Below, one piece after another: positions 11,700 to 23,238 of a stretch of DNA of 64,000 nucleotides. Location of the stretch: contig JAVLUZ010000329.1 of the NCBI GenBank assembly GCA_036768485.1, forward strand, positions 248,001 to 312,000. Reading direction: 5' to 3'. The stretch is from Mermis nigrescens (taxonomy: Eukaryota > Nematoda > Enoplea > Mermithida > Mermithidae). Within the stretch, counting starts at the first letter, position 1. Each line of letters opens with the position of its first letter. The position numbers and the translations under genes were made by a program. The notes beneath the pieces were generated by a model. The model was not told where the DNA came from. It saw nothing but the letters and a program-made list of their open reading frames with translations, and ran no database searches.

Positions 11700-12745
11700 T
11701 GGCGGACAGGGGTTCCCTATCTTCAGAAGCTGAGATACTTGACCCCATCTCGCTAGACCCACCGTCCCACTAGACCCACTTTTTCGTCCCGCTAGACCCG
11801 CCGGAAGTCTCGCTAGACCCACCACGTGCATAATGAGGTGTCCCGCTAGACCCACCGTTTTGCGACCGTCCCGCTAGACCCACTGTCTCGGAAGACCCAC
11901 CAGAGAAGAAATTTATGTACGCTTATAAGCAAAAATAGAAACGCTTGCAAAGTGTATTCATTCAAGTTATATATGTTTCGTCAAATATATAAATAATTAA
12001 TTAAAAAATAACTACATCTAATTAACCACCTAATCAATTAAATTTAATTAATAAATAAATAAATTTTGTATATTATTGCATGGAATTGTGTACATTTCAA
12101 ATTATAACATGCAAAGAAGATATGTGCGTGCATGTGCGTGGCAATGGTAAGTAACCAGCCATGGCCGATTATTTTTAAGAATAAATTTTTATTTCTCATG
12201 TCAAGGAATGCAATCTCGTCAAACACATTTTAGAGTGCATTTTTTGCTTTTTATCGTAAGGGTATTGCACTCTTTGTATCCTCCGATCAGGGAATTTCCG
12301 CTTACTAAGTAGGCACACAGATTGAAGCGTTGACACTGCATTCCGATAACAGTGCAGATATGAGAATATTATAGTGTGCCGAAAATGGGGCAGTAATGTT
12401 TGATATGATAAAAGTTGCTGATTTTTAATGTACCTACCGACTTGTCATATTCGAATGAAGTACCTATGGTACTTATATACAATTGCACATTCATGAAAAC
12501 AAACTAACCGCTTGTTATTGACTGTCATACACCTCAAACTTGCTTTTGAATTAATGATTACAAATATTTTGCAGAACTCACTTAAATGTCTTGATGACTA
12601 TTTTTCATTTCACATGTATTATGTAAGTCTTCATTTTTTCGGGTGGGTCTCTCGAGACACTTGGACTAGCGGGACGGTCGCAAAATGGTGGGTCTAGTGG
12701 GACACCTCATTATGCACGTGGTGGGTCTAGTGGGACGGTGGGTGG
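11700..12745. mobile_element. Fold-back element with minisatellite arms
   Basis: The left arm 11735-11900 has repeated CCCGCTAGACCCACC-type units. The right arm 12640-12740 has the same units inverted (GTGGGTCTAGTGGGACGG). Both arms include the mirrored phrase GCATAATGAGGTGTCCCGC versus GGGACACCTCATTATGC. The 750-bp centre is very AT-rich and non-coding. The structure resembles a fold-back element inserted in the intron between the PHD and extended-PHD exons. Confidence 0.75.
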
Positions 12746-13146
12746 TCAAGCGGGTCACAATCTCAAGAGATACCAAAGCTCCTCCTTGTTATGATGTATT
12801 TGTACAGTCCATATGGAATTTTTCATTTATTCTATAAATCCTCATGTAAAAGAATACTTTTCGATGCATTGAAATTTTTAATCAAAATTGAACCTTTGTC
12901 TACTTAATATCGGCCGACTATCCGCCGCGAATCGATGAGTCGAAAAATTTTATTTGTATTGCCGTAATCACAGCAGTGTTAGTTACGCCTTCTGGTACAT
13001 TCCCCATACATTATTTTCCAGGCCAGATGTGTCTCTACCTTAGGAAGTAATTTAGTTTAAAACATTTTCTATCAAAAGCATTTAATCGTGACTTACAAAA
13101 TTATTACTGACTTGAGACATAAAAAGTATCGTTTTAATTCACTTAG

Positions 13147-13331
13147 CTGGCCTGCTCTACTGCTGAATGTCAGCTTTGTTGCCTGCGAGGCGGTGCTTTG
13201 CGTTCAACCGAAGATTTAGGATGGGTACACCTCCTATGCGCCTTGTTTGCCCCTGATGCTTGCTTCAACTATGATTTCGATTCGTCCTATCCTCAAAATA
13301 AACGCATACAATTGAGGCTAGTAAATGATAG
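13147..13331 (+). CDS. KDM4: KDM4-type protein, first half of extended PHD
   Basis: Acceptor TTCACTTAG ends at 13146 and phase 0 matches the previous exon. The translation has ACSTAECQLCCLRGGALRST, then EDLGWVHLLCALFAPDACF. The CxLCxLRGGAL and W[VI]HxxCA motifs are diagnostic for the KDM4 extended PHD. The 3' end is my best guess: donor GTATAC at 13332 leaves AG, which the T of the next exon completes. A donor GTAAAT at 13321 is the alternative and would remove about four residues. Confidence 0.85.
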
Positions 13332-13494
13332 GTATACGATGCTGCATTTTTATCTTTGTGTTTGAGCGTGTTATTCCTTGCATATTTATGTAGCTCCTTC
13401 GGCGAGTTCCTGTGATTTGGAAAAACATCGGCTTTTTCGATTTTCAGTCTTCACATGCGAGTATACCCTTCATTAGGTCTCATGTGTAAAAAAG

Positions 13495-13656
13495 CAGGCA
13501 CGTAGCTGGCCATCCTATTTCGGGGGACCAACATCAATTTTTGGGGGGACTAAGCCCAAAAAGGCCAAAAATAGCACAAAATAACGTTTAAAAAAATCCG
13601 ATTTTTCTGAATTTTTGGGGTACGAACCCCCCAATCCCACCAGAGATACGTGCCTG
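13495..13656. mobile_element. hAT MITE, family D (CAGGCACGTAGC ends), copy 1
   Basis: Starts CAGGCACGTAGCTGGCC and ends ATACGTGCCTG. The flanks TAAAAAAG and ATAAAAAG are a degraded 8-bp duplication. At about 160 bp it is far too short to code. Related copies are 25746-25915 and 41677-41853, both with better target duplications. Intronic. Confidence 0.8.
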
Positions 13657-14502
13657 ATAAAAAGGGATCCCTCATTCAAGGCTGACAATTTTTTCCCGTC
13701 CTATAAAAGTTGAGATTTTTGATCCTAATTCACACTCTTGTTTTGAGCAGAAACATGATTTTTAAGAATTTTTGCGTCGAAATTATGTGCTTTATCCTAA
13801 CCCGATCCGATGGCTGGCTGGCTACTCGAATTATAATTGTAATTTGTTAGATGTGTATATGTGTAAGTTCGATCTGTGTATACGTATACACTAGTGGATT
13901 TCTGGAAAGTCGGTCTCATACATAGTTTTTTCAGCTGGAAATATTGGATTTGTATTAAAAGTAATATTTTTCGTTCCTGTGCGCTCTTTATTCTTGGTAT
14001 GTACATTTATGAAAACGAGGAATTCTCGGGAAAATTCGACGTTCAAAAATAAGTATTCGGCGCGAAGCTTTTAAATAAATGGGTACGTTTGAGCCAAAAA
14101 AATGGCTAAAAACCGAAAACTGCGCGTTTTGTGTGTTTTCTTGAAAATCGAGAATTCTAGAAGTCGGCAGTATTTTGCGAGTTTAAGCGCAGCACTCAGC
14201 CGCCATTCTGGGGGTCAAATTCTTCATTTCCACCCCAAGAATACGTATGATCTGTCCTATCTTCTCCCGTTATGGTCAGACAGAATAAGTCGAAAAAGCA
14301 AACGTGATCTCGACTCAGCCGCTTCTTATCTAATGCAAATAAGCGGCTTCCCTTTTTGTTCCACAATTACGAAGTTAGTTTTTTCGCTTTGAGTGATTCA
14401 AAGATAAATCGTCTAGTCGTTTAACTTTGTGAAAAGTCGTACCGTATTTTTGTCAAATGCAATGAAAAATCGCCCGAGAAGTCACCGACCTGACTTTGTA
14501 TT

Positions 14503-15391
14503 ATAATTTTGGCTTAAGTTGATTGTGGGGGAGGACACGCCGGCTGTCATAAATTTGTTCTGATGGAGAACAATAGAGAGACGAACGTTGTAAATACATT
14601 TAATTGAACGATTGGTTGACCTCAGCGTCGCTTTGTTTACCTTTTTTACCGTAAACTAGTCAACTGGCGGTTCAAACTTTGAAATACTAAGTCTGCGAGT
14701 TTATTTTTTTGCGGAATAATTGTTAATTTTTTAAACTCGTCGTTAAATTCCGAGTCGGAACACATGTAATTTTATGCTATTATCTTTATGTTTTAGACTG
14801 ACTAGATACCTTTAAAATTAATTTCATTTTTAGCATCCGAAATCCATGTTTCTAGTTTATTTCTTTTAACAGTGATATTTCAAGTTGCTTGATCCTTACT
14901 TTTTGTTTAGGTTTAGTGAAAGTATTAGTGATAAACGGAAAAGTAATCAATCTTGAATTCTCTTTTCGCATTCACTAAGCCTAAACAAGAAGTAAGGATT
15001 AAGCAACTTAAAAGATCATTGTTGCAAGAAATAAGCTAGAAACGTAGATGTTATAACCACAGTCGGAATTAATTTTAAAGGCATCTAGTCAGTCTAAAAC
15101 TAGAATAATCGTATGGAATTACATATGTTTCGACTCGAAATTTAATGACGAGTTCGAAAGTTCAAAAATTATTTCGCTAAAAAAGTAAACTCGCAGACTT
15201 ATGTAATATTTCAAAGTTTGAACCGCCAGTTGACTACATAGTTTACAGTAACGAAAGAAAGGTAAACATAGCGACGCTGAGGTCAACCAATCGCTCCGTT
15301 AAATATATTTACGTTCGTCTCTATTGTTCTAATCGGACCAGTTTTATGATAGCGGCGTGCCCCCCTAAATCAAGTTAAGCCATAATTTTAT
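14503..15391. mobile_element. ~890-bp near-complete palindrome (fold-back element)
   Basis: The sequence reads back on itself about 14945. Examples are AATTTTGGCTTAAGTTGATT (14506) against the inverse at 15370-15390, TTGACCTCAGCGTCGC (14619) against GCGACGCTGAGGTCAACC (15270), and GTCAACTGGCGGTTCAAAC against its inverse at 15217. Arms are about 430 bp with scattered mismatches and almost no spacer. No coding capacity. It would make a very long intronic RNA hairpin if transcribed. Confidence 0.88.
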
Positions 15392-16056
15392 GCGCAAGTT
15401 AAGAATAACAAAACGGAGGAAAAACGAAAACGGTAAAAATAACGAGTGTAATTCATACATTTGAGTGGATTAGTGACAAAATGTTCAGTCATGTAAAGTG
15501 CTACATTTTGATTGAAGAAAAACAAAATGCATCCATAATGTGCATTATTTTGAGTAGTATAGTGTCCATTTTTGATTATTTTTTCGTATCTAGTCTGTTT
15601 CACATAAGTTTAGGCATAAGCCTTAAAAACTATCCCCGACAATAGGCTGACAGATTGCGATTATAGCAATAATCTATTATATTTTTATTATTATAATAAT
15701 GTATTGTCGACGAGAATTCTTAAAATTTGTGCCCGAAATTACGTGGAACAAACGATAGGATGCTGATTAATTAAGACAGTAGTCACAACACAAACAAGGG
15801 CTAAGCAATGAGAGACCTGCTTCTTTCAGAACGAATGATTGCGGATTTTATAAGTATATTTTCGTCATTGTTTGCAAAAAAATTTTCAGGATTTATCGAA
15901 ATTGGCTTGGCGGTATCTCGTGTTTTGTAATTAAGAGCAGGTATCTTATCCCCTCGAACGCTTTAGGAATTTATTTGGTGTTACAAGTAGGTTTTTGGTT
16001 AATTCACTAGTTATCTCGGATTTTCAAATGTGAAACTGAATAGCTATCTTATTTAT

Positions 16057-16516
16057 AGTCTGTTTCAAAATTTTTTATTCTGTGTAAATCGACTAAAGAA
16101 GTGGTTTGAAGTGACGTAACGACAACATTACAATGTATAATAAGTTAGAGAAACAGGAACTTTTGTTACGCAAACTTATCTCACTGAAGCATGTCTGGAA
16201 TCCACTTTTCTAGCTACCTATGTAAATGCTGAAAATTGATTTTCGTGCACATGGTTTCGTGAAATGGACTTTATTTATAGCCTGTTTCACGAAATCTTGT
16301 AAATAAATCGCAATTCTCGAGTTCATGCAAATCGACTACAAAAGCGGTTTTAACTGAAACAGCAATCACGATACTGTGCATAGCAATTGATAAGCGTATG
16401 CAGTTTCATTATGCGAAATTTCATTACAGTAAGCTGCCTAGAAACCATTTTTTGTAGCTGTTCGCTAGATCGTTGTAAATTGATTTCCACGCACAAGGTT
16501 TCGTGAAATAGACAAT
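16057..16516. mobile_element. Two adjacent MITEs, family C relatives
   Basis: 16057-16275 runs from TATAGTCTGTTTCAAAA to GTTTCGTGAAATGGACTTTA. 16278-16516 runs from TATAGCCTGTTTCACGAAA to GTTTCGTGAAATAGACAATA. Each is a diverged inverted-end element with internal blocks 'aaatcgactaaagaagtggttt' and 'aaatcgactacaaaagcggttt', as in other TATAGTCTGTTTCA elements. A 60-bp piece of a family B end (TTTGTACATGTACAAAGATGG) follows at 16645-16700. Confidence 0.65.
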
Positions 16517-17098
16517 AGTTTTCTGTTGCGAGGTTTTTTGTGTTTCATTTTCCATTCGTCCTAATAAAAAAAAGTTAATTTGCACTCAAGTTTTTGCATC
16601 CCTAACATCAAGTTATATTTTTGAAACTCAGTTGAACTCAGTATTTTTTTGCACAAGGTCCGTTTGTACATGTACAAAGATGGTCCCTAAAAGTCTTTGT
16701 ACTTCTTTAACGTTTATATTCCTTTAACTCTCTAGCTGTATTCAGCTTAGCTTTATTTTCTTTAACAGCAACTCCAAACATGCACAGCATGGGAATTCTG
16801 GGGGTGGTGAAATTTTAAAGTGCCTTTTCTGAATAAAAAGTGGATACACATCAAAAATATCATTTTTCTGCGTTTCTGACGATGCTCTATCTTTCTACAG
16901 CGTAAATTTGATTAAATTGGACGAAATATAGTCAAAAATTGAGTATATGACGCAAAGAGCCGAAACTGTGACTCTTTGAGCAAACAGATAGCTAAAAACG
17001 CTTAGAATGACAATTTTATTCCGATTTTATTGGAAAATCGCGAATTCTGAGATCATATATGCTTTAATCTTATAATTCTCTTACTTACCTTTGACCAT

Positions 17099-17313
17099 GA
17101 TATAACGGCTCGAAATTCTGGTTGAGGGGTCCCCGGTCATTTTTAGGGGGGGTGGGTAAGCGACTTCCAACTTTTAGCCAAAAATGCCAAAAAACGTAAA
17201 AATGGTCAAAAATGCAACTTTTTTTCAAAATTTCGGGTTGGGGGTCAAAACTTTTCTGACTTTAGGGGATAAGGGGGCAGTCGGCGGGTTTCCCCAAACC
17301 CTCTGTTATATGT
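17099..17313. mobile_element. Family F repeat copy before the Tudor-side exon
   Basis: Starts ATATAACGGCTCGAAATTC and ends CCCTCTGTTATAT. Outer bases are inverted (ATATAAC / GTTATAT). It contains G-runs and the phrase GGGGTCCCCGG. It sits about 100 bp upstream of the next KDM4 exon. Non-coding. Confidence 0.6.
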
Positions 17314-17417
17314 ATGCCTTTGACTCTTATTAACTCTAAATCTTCAACTCAATTCATTTAAATCATTTCTTAATTTTTTTAAAACTTTTTCCAACTGTCA
17401 ATGTGCAAAGTAGAAAG

Positions 17418-17746
17418 TGCTCTGTTGCCTATTTGTAGCAAGTGGTCGTCTCCTTGCAAGAAAGGTCAAGCGACCTCGGCTCCTCCGGCCGACCTTCCCT
17501 GCGTCTACTGTAGGCGAAATACGGGTCAAACTTTATCTTGCTCTTACGCACAGACTGTGTGCGAGACGCGTTTGCACCCCACTTGCGGCTATGAAGCCGG
17601 CTGCTCCTATGAACTGTGCGACTGGCCTCGACTGTTAGAGGTCATCTGTTCGCGGCATAGTGACGCCGACTCAACCGATTCGTCGCCCGAATTCGCGCTG
17701 GGCGATGTGGTTTGGGCCAAACAAGAGGGCAATAAATATCTGAAAG
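17418..17746 (+). CDS. KDM4: KDM4-type protein, second half of extended PHD and start of Tudor 1
   Basis: The translation has LPCVYCRRNTG, CSYAQTVCETRLHPTCGYEA, CDWPRLLEVICSRH and FALGDVVWAKQEGNKYLK. C-x-Y-C, the HPTCGxxAG stretch and DWPxxxxxxCxxH are the later zinc ligands of the KDM4 extended PHD. 'LGDVVWAK..N' is the first strand of its Tudor domain. Donor GTAAAC follows at 17747, leaving one base. The start at 17418 (after AAAG) is chosen because it keeps phase with the donor at 13332; AGs at 17409-17410 and 17412-17413 are out of phase. The low-complexity stretch before CVYC is longer than usual. Confidence 0.85.
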
Positions 17747-18349
17747 GTAAACGGGATCTTACCGTACATGAGCAGCAGCCAAATTCTGTGGGGTCTGGAT
17801 AGGGTGAAACCGGCAAAATCCTTAAAAAAACATGCCAAAAATTCAATTGTGGGGGGTCTCTCGATTTGGGGATCTACTGGATTCTCGGTAGGTCCAATCC
17901 CCCGCACGCCCGTGTGTGGATCTTACCCTTTAATTCAAACGTTGAATTTTAAATTGGCATGGGCTTTTTCGAAAAAAACATATTTATTTGAAATTTAATT
18001 TTTCTGTTAATATCGCTTTAATTGAATATTTTATTGCATATTATTGAAAATCAATGCTCAACTAAATGGATCTCTTATTATTCAGAGATATACCGACGTA
18101 GCTCCCGTACATGTACAAAGGGGTTGCGGGGTTATTGCCTCCTGTTGAGGGGTCTGACTGACAAATTTTGAGGCGATTTCGAGCCTAAATAAGAAACTCG
18201 GTTCAGAACTGAATAATTTTTGGTTCATCAGCTTCAAACTGCTCTGAAATCTGTTTTAGCGATTTTTTCAGTGGACTTTGAGAATTGCCAATATTTTCCA
18301 TGGCGAAGTTTTTGTGAAATATGTGCATAGGAAAGAAGTTTTATTTTAG

Positions 18350-18600
18350 GGGTGACTCTCATAGGTGGGCGGCACCAAAATTCTGGGGGTGCGATATCTG
18401 TCAAAGGTCAAGAAATAACCTTAAAAATAGTGGTATGGCGAAAAAACACTATTTTTCAACGTTTCTCATCGAGCATTATTCATTGGCATCAAACATTTGC
18501 TAAAAAAACGAGAAAAAATTTTCAAAATTTGAATTTTAGGGGTATTTTGGTTCTTGGAGGGTGCATACCCTCCAAACCCCCACGCCCAGGTATGATCCCC
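18350..18600. mobile_element. Family E repeat (GTGGGCAGCAAGAAAATTCT type), diverged copy
   Basis: Runs from TAGGTGGGCGGCACCAAAATTC to CCCCCACGCCCAGGTATG, with the family core 'catcgagcattattcattggcatcaaa'. Better copies are at 30180-30412 and, inverted, 29856-30092 and 30838-31082. It fills most of the 0.9-kb intron between the two Tudor exons. Non-coding. Confidence 0.6.
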
Positions 18601-18650
18601 ATCTCCTGAATTGGGCTGCTAAGAGTCCTTATTATGGTTCGTAAATTTAG

Positions 18651-18846
18651 GTTGCATTTGTTCCGTACAACAAGAAACATTTTGTGTCGTGGATTTTGAC
18701 GATGGAACGTTTTCGAATAATGTTTACCCGAACGATATAGTAGAGTGCGATTGTGTCGGTGGCGATTGTCAGGGGGCGCACAACTCGGGTTCCAGAGTCA
18801 AAATTTTTTGGCTCACTGATGGCCAAAGTTACGGGGCGGTGTTCAG
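18651..18846 (+). CDS. KDM4: KDM4-type protein, hybrid Tudor exon
   Basis: Acceptor AAATTTAG ends at 18650. The leftover G plus GT gives glycine, and the frame is continuous. The translation has CVVDFDDGTFSNNVYPNDIV and KIFWLTDGQSYGAVF, closely matching the KDM4 double Tudor blocks 'VNFDDGSFSDNLYPEDI' and 'RWTDGQVYGAKF'. Donor GTTGAT follows at 18847, leaving AG. In the second block leucine stands directly before TDG, where the family has tryptophan, with a tryptophan one residue earlier. In KDM4A that tryptophan is part of the methyl-lysine cage. Confidence 0.9.
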
Positions 18847-18999
18847 GTTGATGTTTTTGTCAATAATGTATTTAATTCGAGTATTCATGCGATGTTTTAT
18901 TCGTGCATACAACATATCTACATATGTAAGTAAGTAAGTCATTCGGGGTTAGCCTTCTCTTTAGAAATAAGATATTTAAATGATTCAGTTAATCATACC

Positions 19000-20440
19000 T
19001 AGCGCGTTAGCGCGTGCCTATGTTATACTTGGGTACCCCAACATATGTCCACCCGCTTACAGCTATAACGGGACACTTATGTATTGTGCGTTTTTTAAGA
19101 GATGGATAATAAAAAAATTTGATGCAGCCATTTTTTTATTTTTTAACCTTTCTACCCGGTGTGTAAAAAGCGTGTAAAGTTTTACTGTAACATTACAATA
19201 TATAGTTTTTTTAAAATGTAGTTTTGTTTTGTTTTGCATTTTATTTAGGCTGGTTTTTTCAAATGTAGACAATTGATTAAGCTAGCTAGCACTTTTTTCG
19301 TTTTTTGTAAAGTGACCTATTTCTAGAGAGACAGTGTAAAGAAAGTAAAGAACCTGAGGGTGAAAAAACACATTTTGGCCTGTTTTTTGTCTGCCAAGAA
19401 CTCCGGTTATGAGTGCCAAGAAATTTATTCTAGCAGAAATGTTTTACGACTAAAGGGCTACTTTCGGCTTTCCTGCAAACTTTTTTACACTTAATACGGA
19501 GTTGGATCTAGGGATTCAGACTTTACACTCTAGTGGATGATGTAAAAAACAAGTTTTGTCTGAGATTTCTCCGCCAACTTCTCAGGTTATAAGTCGGGAC
19601 AGATTGAATAGAATAAACATAAAGTTCGTTTTAACGGCTACACGTCGCAGCAAGCCGCATTTAAAAAACTCAATATTGAGTAATATTGAGTTACTCAAGG
19701 AAGGTGTAAAGTTCGAAATCAGGTGTGTAACATGCTAAAACACGTTTTCTTCCATTTTTTGATCGATTGATATCTCAAATATTTTGCGGAACAGAATTCC
19801 ACACACAAACATACTTTAGTCGAAGAACTACAAACTGGCCTAAACCGAATTTTTTTACACTCAATGGGGACTTAGGTTCAAATTTTTAAAGTTTACATAC
19901 TGGATGATGGTGAAAAACACGTTCTTGTCCTTTTTTGTTCGCCACTTTTTCGTTTCGAAATCGATATTAGTCGGATAGAATAAAAGTAAAGTACTTTCTA
20001 AGGGGTACGTGTTACAGCAAATTGTCTTCGTTTACATCAATATTTAGCATTTTCGGGAGGTCGTTTTTTCGTCAACTTTTCGGAGGTCGTTTTTCGTCAA
20101 CTTTTCGGGTTAGGAGTCTGGACATGATCACGAGTCTAAAAATGTACCATGGGTCAAACGTTATACGTCAGTCGGCTGCATTTATTTACACTCATTAGTG
20201 CTGTAAAATGGTTTACACCTAACCTTCATTTGTCTTCAGAACATTGTAGAGAGTTATTGTTTTCATAAATCTTGAGCGTATTATCAGAGCTACGGATCCG
20301 ACTAAAATCTTCTTTACACTTGGGGTTGTGTAAAGTTTAAACTGAAAAGGTACTTTTTCTCTAGTGTATTGCGGATTGCTAAATTTTTTATAAAAAGTTC
20401 TCCGTGACGTCAAAATTACTTTTAATATCCCTCGGTTGTT
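19000..20440. repeat. Degenerate long tandem repeat with TTTACAC motifs
   Basis: Intronic. Starts with a small palindrome AGCGCGTTAGCGCG (19001-19014). It then holds diverged units of roughly 180-370 bp marked by 'ttttttacactcaat..ggacttaggttc', 'gatgatg(g)tgaaaaacacgttcttgtc' and 'ggttataagtc'. A related block starts at 63275 (TAGCGCGATAGCGCTACC, then TTTACACTCAATACCGAG). I could not fix the unit length by eye. Non-coding. Confidence 0.5.
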
Positions 20441-20522
20441 GGGATTTCTTGAAGTTAAGTATGAATTAAGCGCATGTGTAACGCCAAACGTGTTGTATAA
20501 TGTGCTATCTGAAACTTACTTC

Positions 20523-21320
20523 TAGCTGTACGAGGCTGCCTTTTTTGCCGGGGCCGGGGCCTAGTTCCGGTGCCGGGGCCAATAATAGCGTGCTTTCCCA
20601 TGCTCATAGTACGACCCTGCCCTACCCCTTATATGTACCTATGCATATATTCTTGCTTGTAGATATGCACGTCAAGCGTTAATATTTGTTGGGATTACAA
20701 GATATAACAGAACATGGGCATTGGGGGATCTAGACCCCCATAATTCACATTTCCCCCAGAAAAAATCCGCTAGACCCCCCAGAAATTGATTTTCAGAATT
20801 TTTTCTGTTTTTCTGCGGTTTTTTTATGCTAATGGATAGCTCTCATTGAGAAACGCGAGAAAAGGGTGTTTTTTTCGCTCTACCATATATTATCAGGCAC
20901 TTTTTGAATTTTGGACTCCCTAGAATTTTTGAGCTGCCCATGTATGGATTTAACTCCTCTGACTTGGATGCGTTTTTCAATGTGCTTTACTTGGCACTTT
21001 TGAAGGCTTACTATTCTATTTGTTCTGATAGACGTAGCTGTCTGCTACCAAGCAAGCTGGAATTGCTCGTCTATATCAATTGCAATTTAAAATATGTCAA
21101 TTTTGATTATTAATTAGAAATTTGCACCAATCTGACATAGTGAAATAAAGATTTGAATTAGCAAGATCTGTGGTTTGCTTGAAATTGAGTTTGAAGGTAA
21201 ATCTGCCCAAAACATTATCAATTTTCTCTATTATAATCAACTCTAACATTGGCCCCGGCCCCGGTGCCGGGGCCAGCCTAACCGGCCCGGGGCCGGGGCC
21301 TAGGCCCCGGCACAGCTCTA
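20523..21320. mobile_element. hAT-like element with GC-rich ends, family J, copy 2
   Basis: Nearly collinear with 9263-10066. The right end GGCCCCGGCACAGCTCTA is intact; the left end is damaged (TAGCTGTACGAGGCTGCC). It shows the same GCCGGGGCCGGGGCC blocks inside the ends and the same AT-rich core. The flanking duplication is not clear because of the left-end damage. No coding capacity. Confidence 0.82.
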
Positions 21321-21625
21321 CTTCTAATGATAAACTTGTCATTATAATGTATATAAGGGTATTAATGCAGTGTTTAACATACAAACGTTGATACTTTGGC
21401 ATTAGGTACATATATGTAGTGATCTTTTCTAAATGCGTAACTACATTATTTTACGCCCACTGCCTATTCTAGGTAAATTTAAACTGCGTCTTTAGTTCAC
21501 ATTGCGCGCGCATTTGTAAATTATCGATTGATAGCCGTTTTCCGGTTGCATTGTACCTCACTGTTCATTTTTGCTCATCGGCCGATGCACACAATGTTGT
21601 TATTTTTCTTATAGGGTACTTTATA

Positions 21626-23053
21626 CAAGGGCGTAGCCAGGGGGGCATAGGGGGCATATGCCCCCTCCGAAACTTTTCTAAAATTTTGTTGATTTTTCTG
21701 GTGCAATAATTGTGATCAGAAAATTGAGTTCAAAGAGGCAAAAAACGTCAAAATCTTCCGGCGCTTAGCGCCGAGTCATTATTATTTATTGTTATATAGA
21801 TCCGTGAGTTTAGAAGCTTGAATAAGCTAAAATAATCCAGCGCTTCAGATCACTTTAGTGATTTAATCCACTATTTGTTCGTTGAATGGAACTGCGCATG
21901 CTTATTTAGCATAATAGTAAAAGTGAGAAAATACTTGCGTACTAGTTTGCTTATTCTCTGCTCTGCTTTGTTTGTCTTTCTTTACAAGGACACATAATCC
22001 TATTGCAATCGAAAAGAATATCCGCATTTTCTTGCGTTTTTAGGCATTTTCTTTTTCTGAACTACATCCTTTCAATAAGAAGGCTACAAATGGGTTTTAA
22101 AACGATATGAACAAAATTTTGATGGAAACATTTTCCAGGGACCCGTTGCTGCATACGTAGCAGAGGTCGAAAAACGCATTTCGGCTCAGAAGTCTTGTGT
22201 GAGTCGACAATTTTAGCTGTTTTCGGGTTAATTCAGAACTAAGATTTGGCCGATTCTGCAAAAATTTTAACATTAGTATTCAACATTGAAGTGCATTGTT
22301 TACAAAATTTTCCGGGGCACGGCAACGGACCCCGCTGTGGCCAGCCTTAAAATCTACTTCACGTATAAAAAAAACTTGGTAGGACAAAAAGGGGTAAAAG
22401 GGTTAGAAATTTCTTAAAGTTTCCGGCGGCGCTGGAAAGTTTGTCTGTTCTGTAGGATGTAAAGGTATAAATTAAGTTTTAAGAGCAAAAGCGTCAAAAT
22501 TTTCTGGTGCATAGCTCCGCTGGTTACAGCTGATCTCCTTTTAAAGCTCCAGCATTGCGTTTAAAAGCCTGAATCAGTCAAAATGTTCTAGTGCTTCATG
22601 CAAAGTTATTAATGCGCAGTTTTCTGGTTAGAAAAGCCTGAACTTACGGCATTATGTCAAAATTGTTTTGCACAAATTCGATAATTTTCTGCTCTGTCAG
22701 ACTGTCAGTATTCACAGGGCTACAAAATGTTAACGGTGGTAAAAATGATTTAATTTTTGGGCATTTTGAGTTACTCATGATTTCCGATCTGTTTGTCTCT
22801 AAAAAACCCGTAAATTCTACACGAAAACGGTAAAAAAATTTAAAAAATTTCGGCGCTTTGCGCCAGTTCACACTTTTTGTATTGCTGATCGTCAGAAACC
22901 CATAAATCAGCCATGCTACAAAACTAATGGTCGAAAAACTCGATTTTACAATACATCGTGCCACTGTACCACATCAAAGCATTCGATGCAAAAGTAGTCT
23001 TAAAAAATGTTTGCCCATGCCCCCTCCGAAGCAAGATCCTGGCTACGCCTCTG
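21626..23053. mobile_element. hAT-like element, family A, copy 2
   Basis: Starts CAAGGGCGTAGCCAGGGGGG and ends GGCTACGCCTCTG, inverted ends of the CAGAGGCGTAGCC type. A perfect 8-bp duplication ACTTTATA lies at 21618-21625 and 23054-23061. It is similar over its whole 1.4 kb to 908-2403. Several GGCGC-type hairpin variants are inside (near 21759, 22430 and 22851). No transposase frame. Confidence 0.88.
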
Positions 23054-23238
23054 ACTTTATAATAAATTTTTGATGATATAGTATAGTGGCTCCTACGTCG
23101 TTGGAGCAGGGGCGGCTTGTTTTGTCGTTGTGTCTGATTGGATTCCTGCCGGAAAGTCTTGATAAGCAAATGTGTAGTTTTTGATTTCAATTTTCAACGA
23201 ATACATTTTTTGAATTTTTTCCAGAAAAAGTAGGGGAC

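Noticed and set aside
17607..17907. Minus-strand ORFs opposite the extended-PHD exon
   Set aside because: Shadows of the KDM4 exon and adjoining intron; no family motif.
21097..21411. ORF rich in Gly-Pro as a structural protein
   Set aside because: The Gly/Pro run is the translation of the GGCCCCGGCC transposon end and is mirrored on both strands.
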